Below are positions 26,996 to 36,646 of a DNA stretch of 64,000 bases, in pieces; the stretch's first letter is position 1, and every line of letters begins with the position of its first letter. The translations under genes were made by a program, and so were the position numbers. Location of the stretch: the NCBI GenBank assembly GCA_965223815.1, contig OZ245019.1, forward strand, positions 2,914,001 through 2,978,000. Direction: 5' to 3'. This DNA comes from HKST-UBA178 sp965223815. GTDB taxonomy: Bacteria; Pseudomonadota; Gammaproteobacteria; Chromatiales; Chromatiaceae. Under the pieces are notes generated by a model, which did no database searches, was not told the DNA's origin, and saw only the letters and a list, made by a program, of their open reading frames with translations.

Positions 26996-27400
26996 TTCGA
27001 TTACTGGTCAAAGCTGCAGAAACCTGAACCCTCTCCCACTGCTACCCACTGCGAGTGGATAGTTGAAGAATCTGCCAATGGGCAACTAATGCCAGGTTTT
27101 CACTATTCTTAGCCCATCTGGCTAGCGAACCCCCTTGGCGATCTGGATCCGCCTGGGAGACCAAGCCCATACCCACAGTTATTCCCCTGTCCAGGATGCG
27201 ACCCAGAACCAGCTAGATACTGACGTTGGACATAGACTCGACGGGTTAGCGGAGCAATTTCTCATGCTCCATCTCAAGTTACCGAGTTTTCCTGGTAAGG
27301 CTTAAAGAACATTGTGCTCGTGCCGAATAGCTTGAAGTACACGATTCACCCCCGTTCCAAGAGGAAAATCGTCTCCCTAACACCCACCGGAGAGTTTGTA
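26996..27400. other. 405-bp gene-free region with a FliA-type promoter
   Basis: No ORF or RNA recognised in 26996-27300. The right end holds the TAAA/GCCGAATA promoter reported separately and the leader of the PilJ-domain gene. Confidence 0.6.
27303..27329 (+). promoter_or_regulatory. Sigma-28 (FliA) type promoter for PilJ-domain/MCP genes
   Basis: TAAA (27303-27306), 15-bp spacer, GCCGAATA (27322-27329), against the consensus TAAA-N15-GCCGATAA: four of four and six of eight matches with exact spacing. It precedes the ATG at 27401 by about 70 bp, so it would transcribe the PilJ-domain gene and probably the MCP gene after it as a late flagellar/chemotaxis unit. Confidence 0.65.
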
Positions 27401-28321
27401 ATGCATTTCGAAAAACGAGTAAACGCCTTTTTTGTCAAGTGGTTGGTACTTGCCATTTTTCCAGTGGTAGTCGGCTTACCTCAAATCTCGGCAGCAGCTG
27501 ATGGGCCTACGTCAGCCGAGTACGGTGTGGTACTCAACCTCTCCGGCAAACAACGGATGCTCACCCAGAAAATGAGTAAGGAGATCATGTTGATCGCATT
27601 GGGTGAGGAGAGTGAATCTAACCTCGCCAATCTGAAAAAAACATCGGACCTATTTGACAGGACGTTGGTGGGACTGCGCGACGGCAGTGAGGAGCTGGGT
27701 CTGCCCCCGACATCTAGCGGTAGAATCCTGCGACAGTTGGATAAAGTCTCCGCCATATGGTCTGAGTTCTATCCAGAAGTCAAGTCCATAATCTCCAGCG
27801 GTACCGTCAGCAAGGATCAGGTGGCCATGGTGGCGAAAACCAATCTTCCACTCTTAAAGCAGATGAACAAGGCCGTTGGATTATTCGAAAAAGATGCGAA
27901 TAAGGGCGGATTGAAAAGTGCACCGGGTCTGGCTGCCACAATCAATCTCGCCGGTAAACAACGGATGCTCACCCAGAAAATGAGTAAGGAATTCCTGTTT
28001 GTTGCCTATGGCTACGAAGTGGAGGACAACAAGCTGAGTCTTCTTGAAACCTATAGCCTCTTCGAGCGTACTCTCAAAGGATTGCGGGATGGTGACGAAA
28101 CCCTCGGTTTACCAGGCACGAAGTCTCCTCAGATTAGAGATCAGCTGGCGGTGGTAGACGGGCTCTGGACGGAGTTTAAGCCCATCGTCGAATACGGTGC
28201 CGACCATAAAACCAGCAGTATTCCCAGGGACAAGATCAAGGTACTGGCAAATACCAATCTTCCCCTGCTCAAGGAGATGAATAAAGCGGTCGGAATGTAC
28301 GAGAAAGAGGCAGGTAAGTAA
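27401..28321 (+). CDS. Exported protein with tandem PilJ-type sensor domains
   Basis: A 306-residue protein: signal peptide or anchor at residues 10-32 (WLVLAIFPVVVGLPQISAAAD) and two copies of the PilJ N-terminal (type IV pili methyl-accepting transducer) domain, each opening with GKQRMLTQKMSKE (about residues 48-60 and 184-196) and ending with NLPLLK-x-MNKAVG. It has no HAMP or signalling domain of its own, so it is a free periplasmic or tethered sensor domain, perhaps partner of the chemoreceptor downstream. ATG 27401 has GGAGAG upstream; earlier starts lie inside the promoter. The 40-nt segments coding the two motifs differ by one base. Confidence 0.85.
   Translation: MHFEKRVNAFFVKWLVLAIFPVVVGLPQISAAADGPTSAEYGVVLNLSGKQRMLTQKMSKEIMLIALGEESESNLANLKKTSDLFDRTLVGLRDGSEELGLPPTSSGRILRQLDKVSAIWSEFYPEVKSIISSGTVSKDQVAMVAKTNLPLLKQMNKAVGLFEKDANKGGLKSAPGLAATINLAGKQRMLTQKMSKEFLFVAYGYEVEDNKLSLLETYSLFERTLKGLRDGDETLGLPGTKSPQIRDQLAVVDGLWTEFKPIVEYGADHKTSSIPRDKIKVLANTNLPLLKEMNKAVGMYEKEAGK
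27543..27582 (+). repeat. Direct repeat copy 1 within PilJ-domain gene
   Basis: This 40-nt segment matches 27951-27990 at 39 of 40 positions, offset 408 bp. It encodes GKQRMLTQKMSK; flanking domain sequence is far more diverged. Confidence 0.9.
27951..27990 (+). repeat. Direct repeat copy 2 within PilJ-domain gene
   Basis: Second copy of the 40-nt repeat. The only difference is a synonymous C/T change in a glycine codon, which points to recent duplication or gene conversion limited to the motif. Confidence 0.9.
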
Positions 28322-28414
28322 CCCGGAAATTCCAAAGCGCAGAAGCCGCTTTCGCTGCCGAGTCAACACTATGCTGTTGTTGAAACTGAGTCACCAGAAA
28401 GATCGGAGTAACAG

Positions 28415-30094
28415 ATGACCATCAAAATGAAGCTACTGGGTGGCGGTATTACAATCAGTTTATTGCTGGGTATGGTGCTGGCCCTGGTGGTCTACTCATT
28501 CGACAGTCTGAATGGCGGTTTCTCCGAGGTACTGAATAAATCCACCACCGGTGTGGACAACTCTCTCTCTGCCGAAGGCCGGGTTGCCATTGCCGATGGT
28601 GACCTTGTCAAAGTATCCACGGGAATGCTCAACCTGGCCGATGAGATCAACAAAACCAATATGCACGTGAAGGTACTGCAGCGGAAAGTGGGACAGGTTT
28701 CATCCGGACTTTTGGATCTACTGGAGGAAGTGGCGAACGTGGCAGCGGAACTGCCAGAGTATCTGGAAGCACGTGAAACCCTGGAAGATCTTACTGATGA
28801 AGTGGGTGATTTAGAGGAGACCATGCGTCGGGAGGCGCTGGTCAACCTAAGTGCAACGGTCAAAAAGATGGAGGATTTCTCCCGGCGTATTGATGAGCAG
28901 GTTGGCAGTATCAAGCAACTCTCTGCAGAACTCGGAAAAGTCAAAACATTGAGCTCAGAGGTGGTTTCTGCCAACAGGGAAATACAGACCCTCACGGAAA
29001 ATTTCAGTACTGAGATTGGATTGTCTCGAAACGTTATCGGCGCAGTATTGGTCGGATTGGTACTACTTTGTCTGGTAGGTGTAATTCTCTTGACCCGGAC
29101 CATTACCCGACCATTGAACCACGCGATATTAGCCATGGAAGAGATAGCTGATGGCGATGGCGATCTTACCAAGCGCTTGGACAGCAAAGGGTCGAGCGAG
29201 ATGGCTAAGCTGGCGGGCGCTTTCAACAATTTCGTCGGAGAAGTACACCACTTGGTCTCCGACATTGCCGCTACTATGGCCCAGTTTGAGAAGGTGGTGA
29301 AGAACACCGCGGAAGTCGCAGATCAAACCAGCCAGGACGTGGTACAGCAACAAGCGGAGACGAACCAGGTGGCCACAGCGGTGAATCAACTCTCCTGCTC
29401 GGCTCAGGAAATCGCTGAAAACGGTGTCAGGGCAGTCGATAGTGCCAATCATGCCGAGGATGAAGCGGCCAGAGGAAAACAGGTGGTAGCCAAATCAGTC
29501 ACTGCCATTGAGTCCCTCTCCAGAGACGTACTAGAGTCCGTCAGCCTGGTACAGAAACTGGCTTCGGATAGCGAAAACGTGAGTAAGGTTATCGCTGTTA
29601 TTCAGGAAATTGCCGAACAAACCAACTTGCTTGCCCTGAATGCAGCAATCGAGGCTGCCCGTGCTGGCGAGCAAGGTCGCGGCTTCGCCGTCGTGGCAGA
29701 TGAGGTACGGACCCTGGCCAATCGCACTCAAGCCTCTACCGAGGAGATTCGCGGCATCATCGAGCAACTGCAATCAGGGACCAAAGCGGCTGAGCTTGCG
29801 ATGCAGTCAGGTGGTAAACAGGCAGAATTAAATATTGAACAAGCAGCGATCGCGGGCAAGGCACTGGAGTCCATCTCAGAGGTTGTAACAACAATAAAGC
29901 AGCAAAATCTGCAGATCGCCGAAGCGACTCAGCAGCAGACTTCAGTCACCGAAGAAATCAATCGAAGCGTCGTCAATATCAACGATGTGGGTAAGCGCAC
30001 GGCCACCGGTGCCCAAACGGCAGCAACCGCCTGTGAAGAGCTTACCTCCTATTCAACCAGAGTTCAGAAGTTACTCGGACAATTTAAAATCTAA
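28415..30094 (+). CDS. Methyl-accepting chemotaxis protein
   Basis: A 559-residue chemoreceptor. TM1 is at residues 8-28, the periplasmic part is helical and coiled-coil, TM2 is LVGLVLLCLVGVILLTRTI (about 212-230), then a HAMP domain with the basic/acidic DGDGDLTKRLD block, and a cytoplasmic signalling domain with the conserved tip EIAEQTNLLALNAAIEAARA and FAVVADEVRTLANRT. It follows the PilJ-domain gene by 93 bp, probably in the same FliA-dependent transcript. Ligand unknown. Confidence 0.93.
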   Translation: MTIKMKLLGGGITISLLLGMVLALVVYSFDSLNGGFSEVLNKSTTGVDNSLSAEGRVAIADGDLVKVSTGMLNLADEINKTNMHVKVLQRKVGQVSSGLLDLLEEVANVAAELPEYLEARETLEDLTDEVGDLEETMRREALVNLSATVKKMEDFSRRIDEQVGSIKQLSAELGKVKTLSSEVVSANREIQTLTENFSTEIGLSRNVIGAVLVGLVLLCLVGVILLTRTITRPLNHAILAMEEIADGDGDLTKRLDSKGSSEMAKLAGAFNNFVGEVHHLVSDIAATMAQFEKVVKNTAEVADQTSQDVVQQQAETNQVATAVNQLSCSAQEIAENGVRAVDSANHAEDEAARGKQVVAKSVTAIESLSRDVLESVSLVQKLASDSENVSKVIAVIQEIAEQTNLLALNAAIEAARAGEQGRGFAVVADEVRTLANRTQASTEEIRGIIEQLQSGTKAAELAMQSGGKQAELNIEQAAIAGKALESISEVVTTIKQQNLQIAEATQQQTSVTEEINRSVVNINDVGKRTATGAQTAATACEELTSYSTRVQKLLGQFKI

Positions 30095-30163
30095 ACTGGT
30101 TATAAAAGACAGGAGAACAGGCTCGTCGGGCCCTTGTATGCCTCTGTTGGAAATCGATCTGCT

Positions 30164-30979
30164 TCAGCCACAGAGCGCCAGCAGGCTTTCCAATTCAGTT
30201 TCACTGAATCCGGCCTGACGCCTTGCTTTGAGATTCAGCGGGCACCTGATTTCTCCATTGAGAAAGTGAGTTAGCAGATCCAGATAGGTCCTTTCCGGCT
30301 CCAGCCCCCGCTGAGCGCAGAGATAGTGAAACCAGCGGCTCCCAATCTCCACGTGGCCGATCTCTTCCTTGAGTATCAGCGATAGAATCTCCACCATCCG
30401 TGTATCCCCCAGGATACGGAATCGCTCGATCATTCCGGGAGTCACATCCAACCCCCTGGCCTCCAGCATACGCGGGACCATTGCCATCCGGGTGAGTGGG
30501 TCTTCCGCGGTGCGAAGCGCCATGTCCCAGAGGCCGTTATGGCCGGGAAAATCACCATAATCGCAGTCCTCATCGATAAGGTATCCGCGCAGCATGGAGA
30601 AGTGCTCGGCCTCCTCCGCCGCCACCCTCACCCAGTCGTCATAATAGGATCGAGGCATCTGCTGAAACCGAAACACCGCATCGCAAGCCAGATTGATGGC
30701 ATTAAACTCGATATGCGCCACTGCATGGATCAGCGCCAGGCGTCCCTGTTGCGTGGACGTGGAGCGCCGCGGTAATTCCCGCGGGTGTACCAGTTGCGGT
30801 CTAGCGGGTCGCCCAGCGTCCCGCACGTCGGGGAGCGCCGTCTCCTTGATGCTCAAGCCGCCCGCCTGCCACTCATCCCTCATTGAGAGAACCAGCACCA
30901 GCTTCGACTCCAATTCACTTGCGCCTAAGCAAGCCCTAGCCATCGCAAACAGGCTATTGCTCTCAATACCTTCACCCAT
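30164..30979 (-). CDS. DUF455 ferritin-like protein
   Basis: A 271-residue member of the DUF455 ferritin-like family. HAVAHIEFNAINLACDAVFRFQ and WVRVAAEEAEHFSMLRGYL supply E/H-x-x-H ligands of a di-iron four-helix bundle, with KEEIGHVEIGSRWFHYL as the second pair. Function is not established; a di-iron oxidase or storage role is inferred from fold. Its ATG overlaps the end of the glycerate kinase gene by eight bases, so both are one operon. Confidence 0.82.
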   Translation of the reverse strand: MGEGIESNSLFAMARACLGASELESKLVLVLSMRDEWQAGGLSIKETALPDVRDAGRPARPQLVHPRELPRRSTSTQQGRLALIHAVAHIEFNAINLACDAVFRFQQMPRSYYDDWVRVAAEEAEHFSMLRGYLIDEDCDYGDFPGHNGLWDMALRTAEDPLTRMAMVPRMLEARGLDVTPGMIERFRILGDTRMVEILSLILKEEIGHVEIGSRWFHYLCAQRGLEPERTYLDLLTHFLNGEIRCPLNLKARRQAGFSETELESLLALCG

Positions 30980-32228
30980 TGGTCTGACCTGCTCCCAGTT
31001 TCATACCTATAATAAGGTCCATTACGTTGGTTCCCGTTGGACCGGTTTGGATCAAATCGCCAGAGGCCGCAAGAAACGAGCCGGAGTCCGCAGCGAGAAG
31101 CGCTTTCTCGGCATCCAATCCGGATTTCCTGCCCCGGCCCAATGTTCCCCCATCCACCAGGGCGCCGGCATGCTGGCCGGGTCCATCAGTGCCGTCCGTA
31201 CCCGCGCTAAGCAAGCAGACATCATCCACGCCCTCGATAACCAACGCGGCTGCCAACGCGAGGTGTTGGTTTCTGCCCCCGACCCCGGGGTTTGGAGGCA
31301 ACTTCACCGTTGGTTCGCCACCCCAGATATAGACCCCAGGTATGGCATCAAGCAGCTCAAGTGCCAGCCGACGACCCACAGTCTCGGCCTCCGCATCGAT
31401 CGTTGCAAGGCTGGCATGCACCTCATAGCCCAGACTGCAAGCCGCCTCCCTGGCATCTGTGATGGCATCGTTGAGCCTGGCCACCACATGAATGTCGGGT
31501 AACTTTCCAGAATTGGGTGTCCGCCATTTCCTGAATTTCACCAATTGTCCCATCCACTCCGGTAGTGGTAGCGCAGCAACAGATTCTTCGACAGTCGGGT
31601 CAGGAACCAACAATCCCGAGCCGATCACTGCCGGATCATCCCCCACCACATCGGAGATCAGAAGCGCAGAAACGGGCCTGTCCCCCAGATAATTAAGCAG
31701 CCCTCCTCCTTTTATCTCCGATAACGCCTTACGGACCAGGTTCATCTTGTGGATCGACAGGCCGCTGGCGAGCAACCACTTATTCACCTTTTGCAGATCA
31801 TCGAGGTTCACCGGATCTACAAGCACTTCCACTAGACTGGATGCACCACCGGATATCAGTATTAGCAGCGGACGACCATCGGGGAGGCCGGCAATATAGT
31901 CTAGCAACGCCTGACCTGCAGCCAGGCTGCCCTCGTCGGGTAGCGGATGCCCCCCCTCCAATCCTATTAACCCGTGGGCCTCCAACAATGCAGCGTCCAG
32001 GTGACCCGGCTTGGATATCACCAACCCATCGATCAGCCCCTTACCAAGAACATCGACCGCTCCCAGGGCCATCGCCTGAGCCGCCTTCCCCACTGCTATA
32101 ACAGAGCAAGTCGACACATCCGTTAGCCGCTCTAGGCAGCGGCTAACGGCACTTCTCCCTTCCACCCGCGATATACCGCTGCGGAAGATGCTTAACAATA
32201 TCTCGCGCGCGTCATTGAGATCTTTCAT
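30972..32228 (-). CDS. Glycerate 2-kinase (MOFRL family)
   Basis: A 418-residue kinase of the GckA/TtuD family that phosphorylates D-glycerate. Marks are VIAVGKAAQAMALGAVD, the GGHPLPDEGSLAAGQALLDY motif, ILISGGASSLVEVLVD, and the C-terminal MOFRL part GVGGRNQHLALAAAL with SAGTDGTDGPGQHAGALVD. Residue numbering starts at ATG 32228. The gene could feed photorespiratory or tartrate-type glycerate into glycolysis. It is divergent from the ExbB-like gene. Confidence 0.93.
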   Translation of the reverse strand: MKDLNDAREILLSIFRSGISRVEGRSAVSRCLERLTDVSTCSVIAVGKAAQAMALGAVDVLGKGLIDGLVISKPGHLDAALLEAHGLIGLEGGHPLPDEGSLAAGQALLDYIAGLPDGRPLLILISGGASSLVEVLVDPVNLDDLQKVNKWLLASGLSIHKMNLVRKALSEIKGGGLLNYLGDRPVSALLISDVVGDDPAVIGSGLLVPDPTVEESVAALPLPEWMGQLVKFRKWRTPNSGKLPDIHVVARLNDAITDAREAACSLGYEVHASLATIDAEAETVGRRLALELLDAIPGVYIWGGEPTVKLPPNPGVGGRNQHLALAAALVIEGVDDVCLLSAGTDGTDGPGQHAGALVDGGTLGRGRKSGLDAEKALLAADSGSFLAASGDLIQTGPTGTNVMDLIIGMKLGAGQTNG

Positions 32229-32345
32229 TCCCCCTCCTCGCTGTACCTGGTCTCTCCCCAACGGAGCCTGGACATCGACGTCGTTTCCGGGGTATTTGTG
32301 ATAAGCTGCCCCGTAGGTGTCGAATCATATAGTGGAGACGCGATA

Positions 32346-33311
32346 TTGACGAGTATCTTGCGGCGCCGTAGATACAGCAGAAACATCCTGATTGAGATGT
32401 GTGCTCTGGGGATAGTCATCCTCTCGCTGGTGGTGTGGAAGTTCGATTTCATCAGCAGCGTATACTTGCAGCATCAACTCACGCCAACCGGAATTGTCAT
32501 CAACACCACCATCCTGTTGTTGTTCGGGCTGGGAGTGGCGAGGATGATCTGGATGTTTGTCCACTATGATCGTGAAGAATTGGCCGTCGGCCGGGTTATC
32601 GACAATATCGCCAAAGGATTCGAGCCTCTCGATGGGGTGCACCCCGAGCGCATCGTCGCCACCCGTTACAATACGATGGAGACCCTGCATAACGCGCAGA
32701 CGCAGATTAACCACAACGCACTTGCCTCCACCCTGGTGGCCACCGAAAGCACCCGTAACAGCCTGCCAAAGTTTATCAACAATATTTTGATACTCAGCGG
32801 CGTCTTCGGCACTATTGTTTCTCTCTCGATCGCCTTGGTAGGTGCTTCGGACCTGTTGGAATCCGCTGTCAGTGTAGACGGAATGGGGCTTGTGGTGCAT
32901 GGCATGTCCACTGCATTGTCAACAACCATTACCGCAATCGCTTGCTATCTCTACTTCGGCTACTTTTACCTAAAGCTGACCGATGCGCAAACACATTTGG
33001 TTAGCGCAGTGGAACAACTCACAGCCAACTATTTCATGCCCAGATTCCAGGTGCAAACGGAAACCGTATTGCTGCAGTTCGCCGGCCTCATCCGTTCCCT
33101 TCAGGAGCTCATAGGCCAGCTTCGGACCTCCCAGGAATCCTTTCAGGATCTGGCCAACGAGATGCGTGATTCTCAAAGCGCGTTCGAAGATCTGGAGACC
33201 CGAATCATTTCCGCTCTGGTCGATGTGCACCGCACCAAGATACAACCGATAACCGAAGAGATGAACGACATCAAATCACTGCTCAAACTGGGTTTCCGGC
33301 TACCGGAGTAG
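32346..33311 (+). CDS. MotA/TolQ/ExbB-type proton channel family protein
   Basis: A 321-residue inner-membrane protein. Four membrane segments are visible: about residues 15-33, TPTGIVINTTILLLFGLGVARM (45-67), ILILSGVFGTIVSLSIALVGA (147-167) and GMSTALSTTITAIACYLYFGYF (185-206). The last two match the ExbB/MotA core (G-x-F-G-T and G-M-x-x-A-L-x-T-T). A cytoplasmic coiled-coil tail (LRTSQESFQDLANEMRDSQS) follows. TTG 32346 is favoured by GGAG eight bases upstream; GTG 32298 is the alternative. Its natural partner is likely the ExbD/MotB-like protein at 36647, now 3.3 kb away. Confidence 0.82.
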   Translation: MTSILRRRRYSRNILIEMCALGIVILSLVVWKFDFISSVYLQHQLTPTGIVINTTILLLFGLGVARMIWMFVHYDREELAVGRVIDNIAKGFEPLDGVHPERIVATRYNTMETLHNAQTQINHNALASTLVATESTRNSLPKFINNILILSGVFGTIVSLSIALVGASDLLESAVSVDGMGLVVHGMSTALSTTITAIACYLYFGYFYLKLTDAQTHLVSAVEQLTANYFMPRFQVQTETVLLQFAGLIRSLQELIGQLRTSQESFQDLANEMRDSQSAFEDLETRIISALVDVHRTKIQPITEEMNDIKSLLKLGFRLPE

Positions 33312-33557
33312 ATAAATAGGCCACGCTGGAGGGCTGCTCCGCCACTCCTGTAAATTTCGCAATACCCGCGCTCCGCAACACAAAGATGGGCTCAATGGAG
33401 AAGGCATCAAACCCGGCATCATACTGTCCCAGGCGCAAAACCGATGGGCTCGACCGACCCATCGCGACATCGATGGGAGCGCTACCGAGAAGCAGCAATA
33501 CAGCGTATGTGTGCTGCTCTCAGTTTGGATTTTCCCGCGAAGTGATTCGCCGGTGAA

Positions 33558-34553
33558 TTATGGCGGATACACCTGACGCCAGTCGTCCTTGATACTCACA
33601 ATCACCCAACCTCTCCCCGGTCCCTCGTCGAGACCACGATCTAGCCTTCCGATATGGGATTCCCGGTCATACGCCCACTCCCTTGCCGCATCATCATGGT
33701 GCACGAGAAGGCCGAATCTTGGCCCGCTGCCAGCAGTAGTCCACTCCAGCATCTGAAAATCACCGTCTGAATTGCCAAACGCCATGATCGGGCGGCGGCC
33801 GATATGCTCGTGAATGCCAACCGGTTTGCCTGCTTTGTCGTCGACGAAATTCATCTCCGGAATCTTGACCAGTACCGGTGCTCCGTCGCGAACCTCGAAC
33901 TTGGTTTTGATACTGCTGCCGATGACCTGCTCAGGCGGGATCCCGTAAATCTCTTCTGTCCAGGGTCGCATGAAGTCGATACCGCCCCCCGATACAATGA
34001 ATGTCTTGTAGTCGTTGGCCCTTAAAAAGGCGAGTAGTTCGAGCATGGGCTGGTAAATCAGCTCGGTGTACAGTTTCTCTTTCGTGGGATGCTTGGCAGT
34101 GCTGACCCAGTCGTTCACTATCTGTGCGAACTCTTCAGCTGTCACTCCCGCATGAGTTGCCATCGCCATCTTGAGGAGCGCCTCCTCTCCTCCCGCAAGT
34201 GCACCTTTCAGATCGTTTTTCAGCACCGATGCGAAGGGTTCCTCGGTTTTCCATTCCGGGTGCTGCGGCGCGAGCTGCCTGATACGGTCAAAAATAAAAA
34301 TCGCCTGGAAATACATTGGCTGCTCACTCCACAAGCAGCCGTCGTTGTCGAATACCGCGACGCGCTCGGGAATGGGTATAAAATCGGGAGATCCGCTTCT
34401 GGTGGTTTTATCAACAAAGCTGACGATGGCGTGCTTCGCCGCAGTATCGTTCCAGGAGGGTAGCGGATCCTCCATCGCCTGAGACTGCATCGCAAGCGCC
34501 ATACTGGCGACAAAAGCCAGAGGGCCACAAGTTTTCCATAGCGCATATCTCAT
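33558..34553 (-). CDS. Exported HAD-superfamily phosphatase-like protein
   Basis: A 331-residue haloacid-dehalogenase-fold protein with a signal peptide (residues 8-26, cleavage after SQA). The nucleophile motif is VFDNDGCLW (D69 and D71), motif II is FIVSGGGIDFM, and motif IV is IMAFGNSDGDFQML. It should be a periplasmic phosphohydrolase. ATG 34553 has GGAG eight bases upstream. It is downstream of and co-oriented with the sulfatase gene (110-bp gap), and the two seem to form one unit inserted between ExbB-like and ExbD-like genes. Confidence 0.85.
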   Translation of the reverse strand: MRYALWKTCGPLAFVASMALAMQSQAMEDPLPSWNDTAAKHAIVSFVDKTTRSGSPDFIPIPERVAVFDNDGCLWSEQPMYFQAIFIFDRIRQLAPQHPEWKTEEPFASVLKNDLKGALAGGEEALLKMAMATHAGVTAEEFAQIVNDWVSTAKHPTKEKLYTELIYQPMLELLAFLRANDYKTFIVSGGGIDFMRPWTEEIYGIPPEQVIGSSIKTKFEVRDGAPVLVKIPEMNFVDDKAGKPVGIHEHIGRRPIMAFGNSDGDFQMLEWTTAGSGPRFGLLVHHDDAAREWAYDRESHIGRLDRGLDEGPGRGWVIVSIKDDWRQVYPP

Positions 34554-34663
34554 TGAATATCTCCAGATAAGATGGGCCGCACACACCCTAAGAATATGTG
34601 CGGCCTCTAGCTGCCAGATTGCTGGTTCCTACTCTCGCGCACCGCCAGTACGCGAGCATGGGT

Positions 34664-36256
34664 TTAGCGGCTTCCGATACCGGATCGCAGCTGCTCTTCG
34701 ATCTTGCTTAGGTTGAAGGCGCCAGCCGTTTGGCTTGGTGGGTATTCCTTCATCGTCAACAGGAACTGCGCAGCAAGCCCCTGAATCGGAACCAGCACGA
34801 ATACCCGGTCAAGAAACCAGTCGTTATAGGTGTTTGAGTTATGTTGCGCCTTTTCAAACGGGTCTCGGCGCAGATTGAAGAGCAGCGGAACACGCAGCTC
34901 GGTAAACGGTTCCCGCCATACACCGAATGCGCGGCCTCTGTTCTCCAGGAACACGACTTTCCAGTCATCGTAGCGGGCCGCAACGACCTGACCGTCGTCG
35001 TTTACGTACCAGAACTCGTGGCGCGGCGATTCTTTGCTCTTACCGCTTAGGTAGTCGTTGAGGTTGTAGCCGTCGAGATGGTTTTTATATTCCCGACCGT
35101 TGATCGTTGTGCCTTTTAGCAGTCGTTCTTTGACATTGGAATCGCCAGCCACTGCGGCAAATGTCGGCAGCCAATCCTCGTGGGAAACAATGCCGTTCAA
35201 CGTTACACCGGATTGCCACTGGCCTGGCCACCGTACAAATGTAGGTACGCGGTAGGCGCCCTCCCAGTTAGAATTTTTTTCGCTGCGAAAAGGGGTGGTA
35301 CCGGCGTCCGGCCATGTGTTGTAGTGGGGGCCGTTGTCCGTCGAGTACATCACCAAGGTATCGTCAACTATACCCAATTCGTCGAGCAGCTCCAGGAATT
35401 TGCCGACGTGCATATCGTGTTCCACCATGCCGTCGGAGTATTCATCCTGACCAGACTGGCCACGAAGCTCCTCCTTCACGTGGGTCCGAAAGTGCATGCG
35501 CGTCCCATTCCACCAGACAAACCATGGCTTGCCCGCCGTATGTTGCTCCCGGATGAATTCAATAGCCCGATCCGAGGTTTCATCGTCGATGGTTTCCATG
35601 CGCCTTTTGTTCAGCGGGCCGACGCTCTCGATACGTTGGCCACCCTTGCCGTCGGCCCAAGTGTGCAAAATGCCCCGGGGAGCGAACTGCTCGGCGAAGG
35701 TCTTGCCGTTTTGCAGGATCATGTCGCCCGGGTAATCCTCGTTTTCCGGCTCTTCCTCAGCATTGAGGTGATAAAGGCTGCCAAGGAACTCGTCGAAACC
35801 GTGCATGGTTGGCAGGTGCTCATCGCGATCGCCCTGATGGTTCTTGCCAAACTGACCGGTGGCATAACCCTGAGCCTTGAGCACAGTCGCCATGGTCACA
35901 TCGGTCTTCTGCCAGCCTTCCTTCGCCCCCGGCAGGCCGACTTTAGTCATGCCGCTACGCACTGGAACGGATCCGCTAATAAAGGCCGCCCGGCCTGCAG
36001 TACAACTCTGCTGAGCGTAGTAATCTGTGAAGCCAACGCCTTCGGCAGCAATACGGTCAATGTTTGGGGTTCGATAACCCATCATGCCGCGATTGTTATG
36101 ACTGATATTCCAGGTGCCGATATCGTCACCCCACAACACCAGAATATTGGGCTTCTTGGCTGGCGCATTTTGTGCGGTAGCTGGCGCTATTCCAGTGATT
36201 AGCATTATAACCATCACTACTAACAACCATAGTGAGAAAAGCGTTCTGTTTGCCAT
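34664..36256 (-). CDS. Exported sulfatase (arylsulfatase family)
   Basis: A 530-residue alkaline-phosphatase-fold sulfatase with an N-terminal signal peptide (hydrophobic 9-26, cleavage near ATAQ). Metal aspartates are in LWGDDIGTWN (D44/D45), the formylglycine site is C85 in QQSCTAGRAAF (C-x-A-x-R), and further metal ligands are in YSTDNGPHYN. It hydrolyses sulfate esters in the periplasm after conversion of C85 to formylglycine; no formylglycine-generating enzyme is seen in the window. The substrate is unknown. Confidence 0.92.
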   Translation of the reverse strand: MANRTLFSLWLLVVMVIMLITGIAPATAQNAPAKKPNILVLWGDDIGTWNISHNNRGMMGYRTPNIDRIAAEGVGFTDYYAQQSCTAGRAAFISGSVPVRSGMTKVGLPGAKEGWQKTDVTMATVLKAQGYATGQFGKNHQGDRDEHLPTMHGFDEFLGSLYHLNAEEEPENEDYPGDMILQNGKTFAEQFAPRGILHTWADGKGGQRIESVGPLNKRRMETIDDETSDRAIEFIREQHTAGKPWFVWWNGTRMHFRTHVKEELRGQSGQDEYSDGMVEHDMHVGKFLELLDELGIVDDTLVMYSTDNGPHYNTWPDAGTTPFRSEKNSNWEGAYRVPTFVRWPGQWQSGVTLNGIVSHEDWLPTFAAVAGDSNVKERLLKGTTINGREYKNHLDGYNLNDYLSGKSKESPRHEFWYVNDDGQVVAARYDDWKVVFLENRGRAFGVWREPFTELRVPLLFNLRRDPFEKAQHNSNTYNDWFLDRVFVLVPIQGLAAQFLLTMKEYPPSQTAGAFNLSKIEEQLRSGIGSR

Positions 36257-36646
36257 ATACCCAGTCCTCTGTCTGTAACGAATCCAATTCTTAACAAGAT
36301 ATAGTTAATTTGTGTAACTCTGTCTATCGCAGACCATTACTTGGTAGGCCACACCATCCATCTCCGCAACAAGCTGGCCTAGAACCAACGAAGCGCCTGT
36401 TCAGGATCGCTGCAATACGCCTGGCTAGTGGCGGAGCAGACAAACCGGCGCTAACCCACTGCGGAAACCTGAGTTATAGGCAATGAAAAAAATACCTCCG
36501 CGTCTCTGAGAAACAGCGGTTTCTCCCCCACTCCCCTTGGTGTAACCTAAGCTGGAGCGGAGCCTGAGCCTATGGGTTACACTGTGAGCACTGCAACCAG
36601 ACGTCAGGACTGCCGAGAGAGTCTAAAATTATGGCTTGCCCAACCC
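36257..36646. other. 390-bp gene-free region
   Basis: Between the divergent sulfatase and ExbD-like genes. It presumably holds both promoters and any junction of the suspected insertion. I see no ORF, RNA or clear repeat; an in-frame ATG at 36572 is a possible earlier start for the next gene. Confidence 0.4.
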
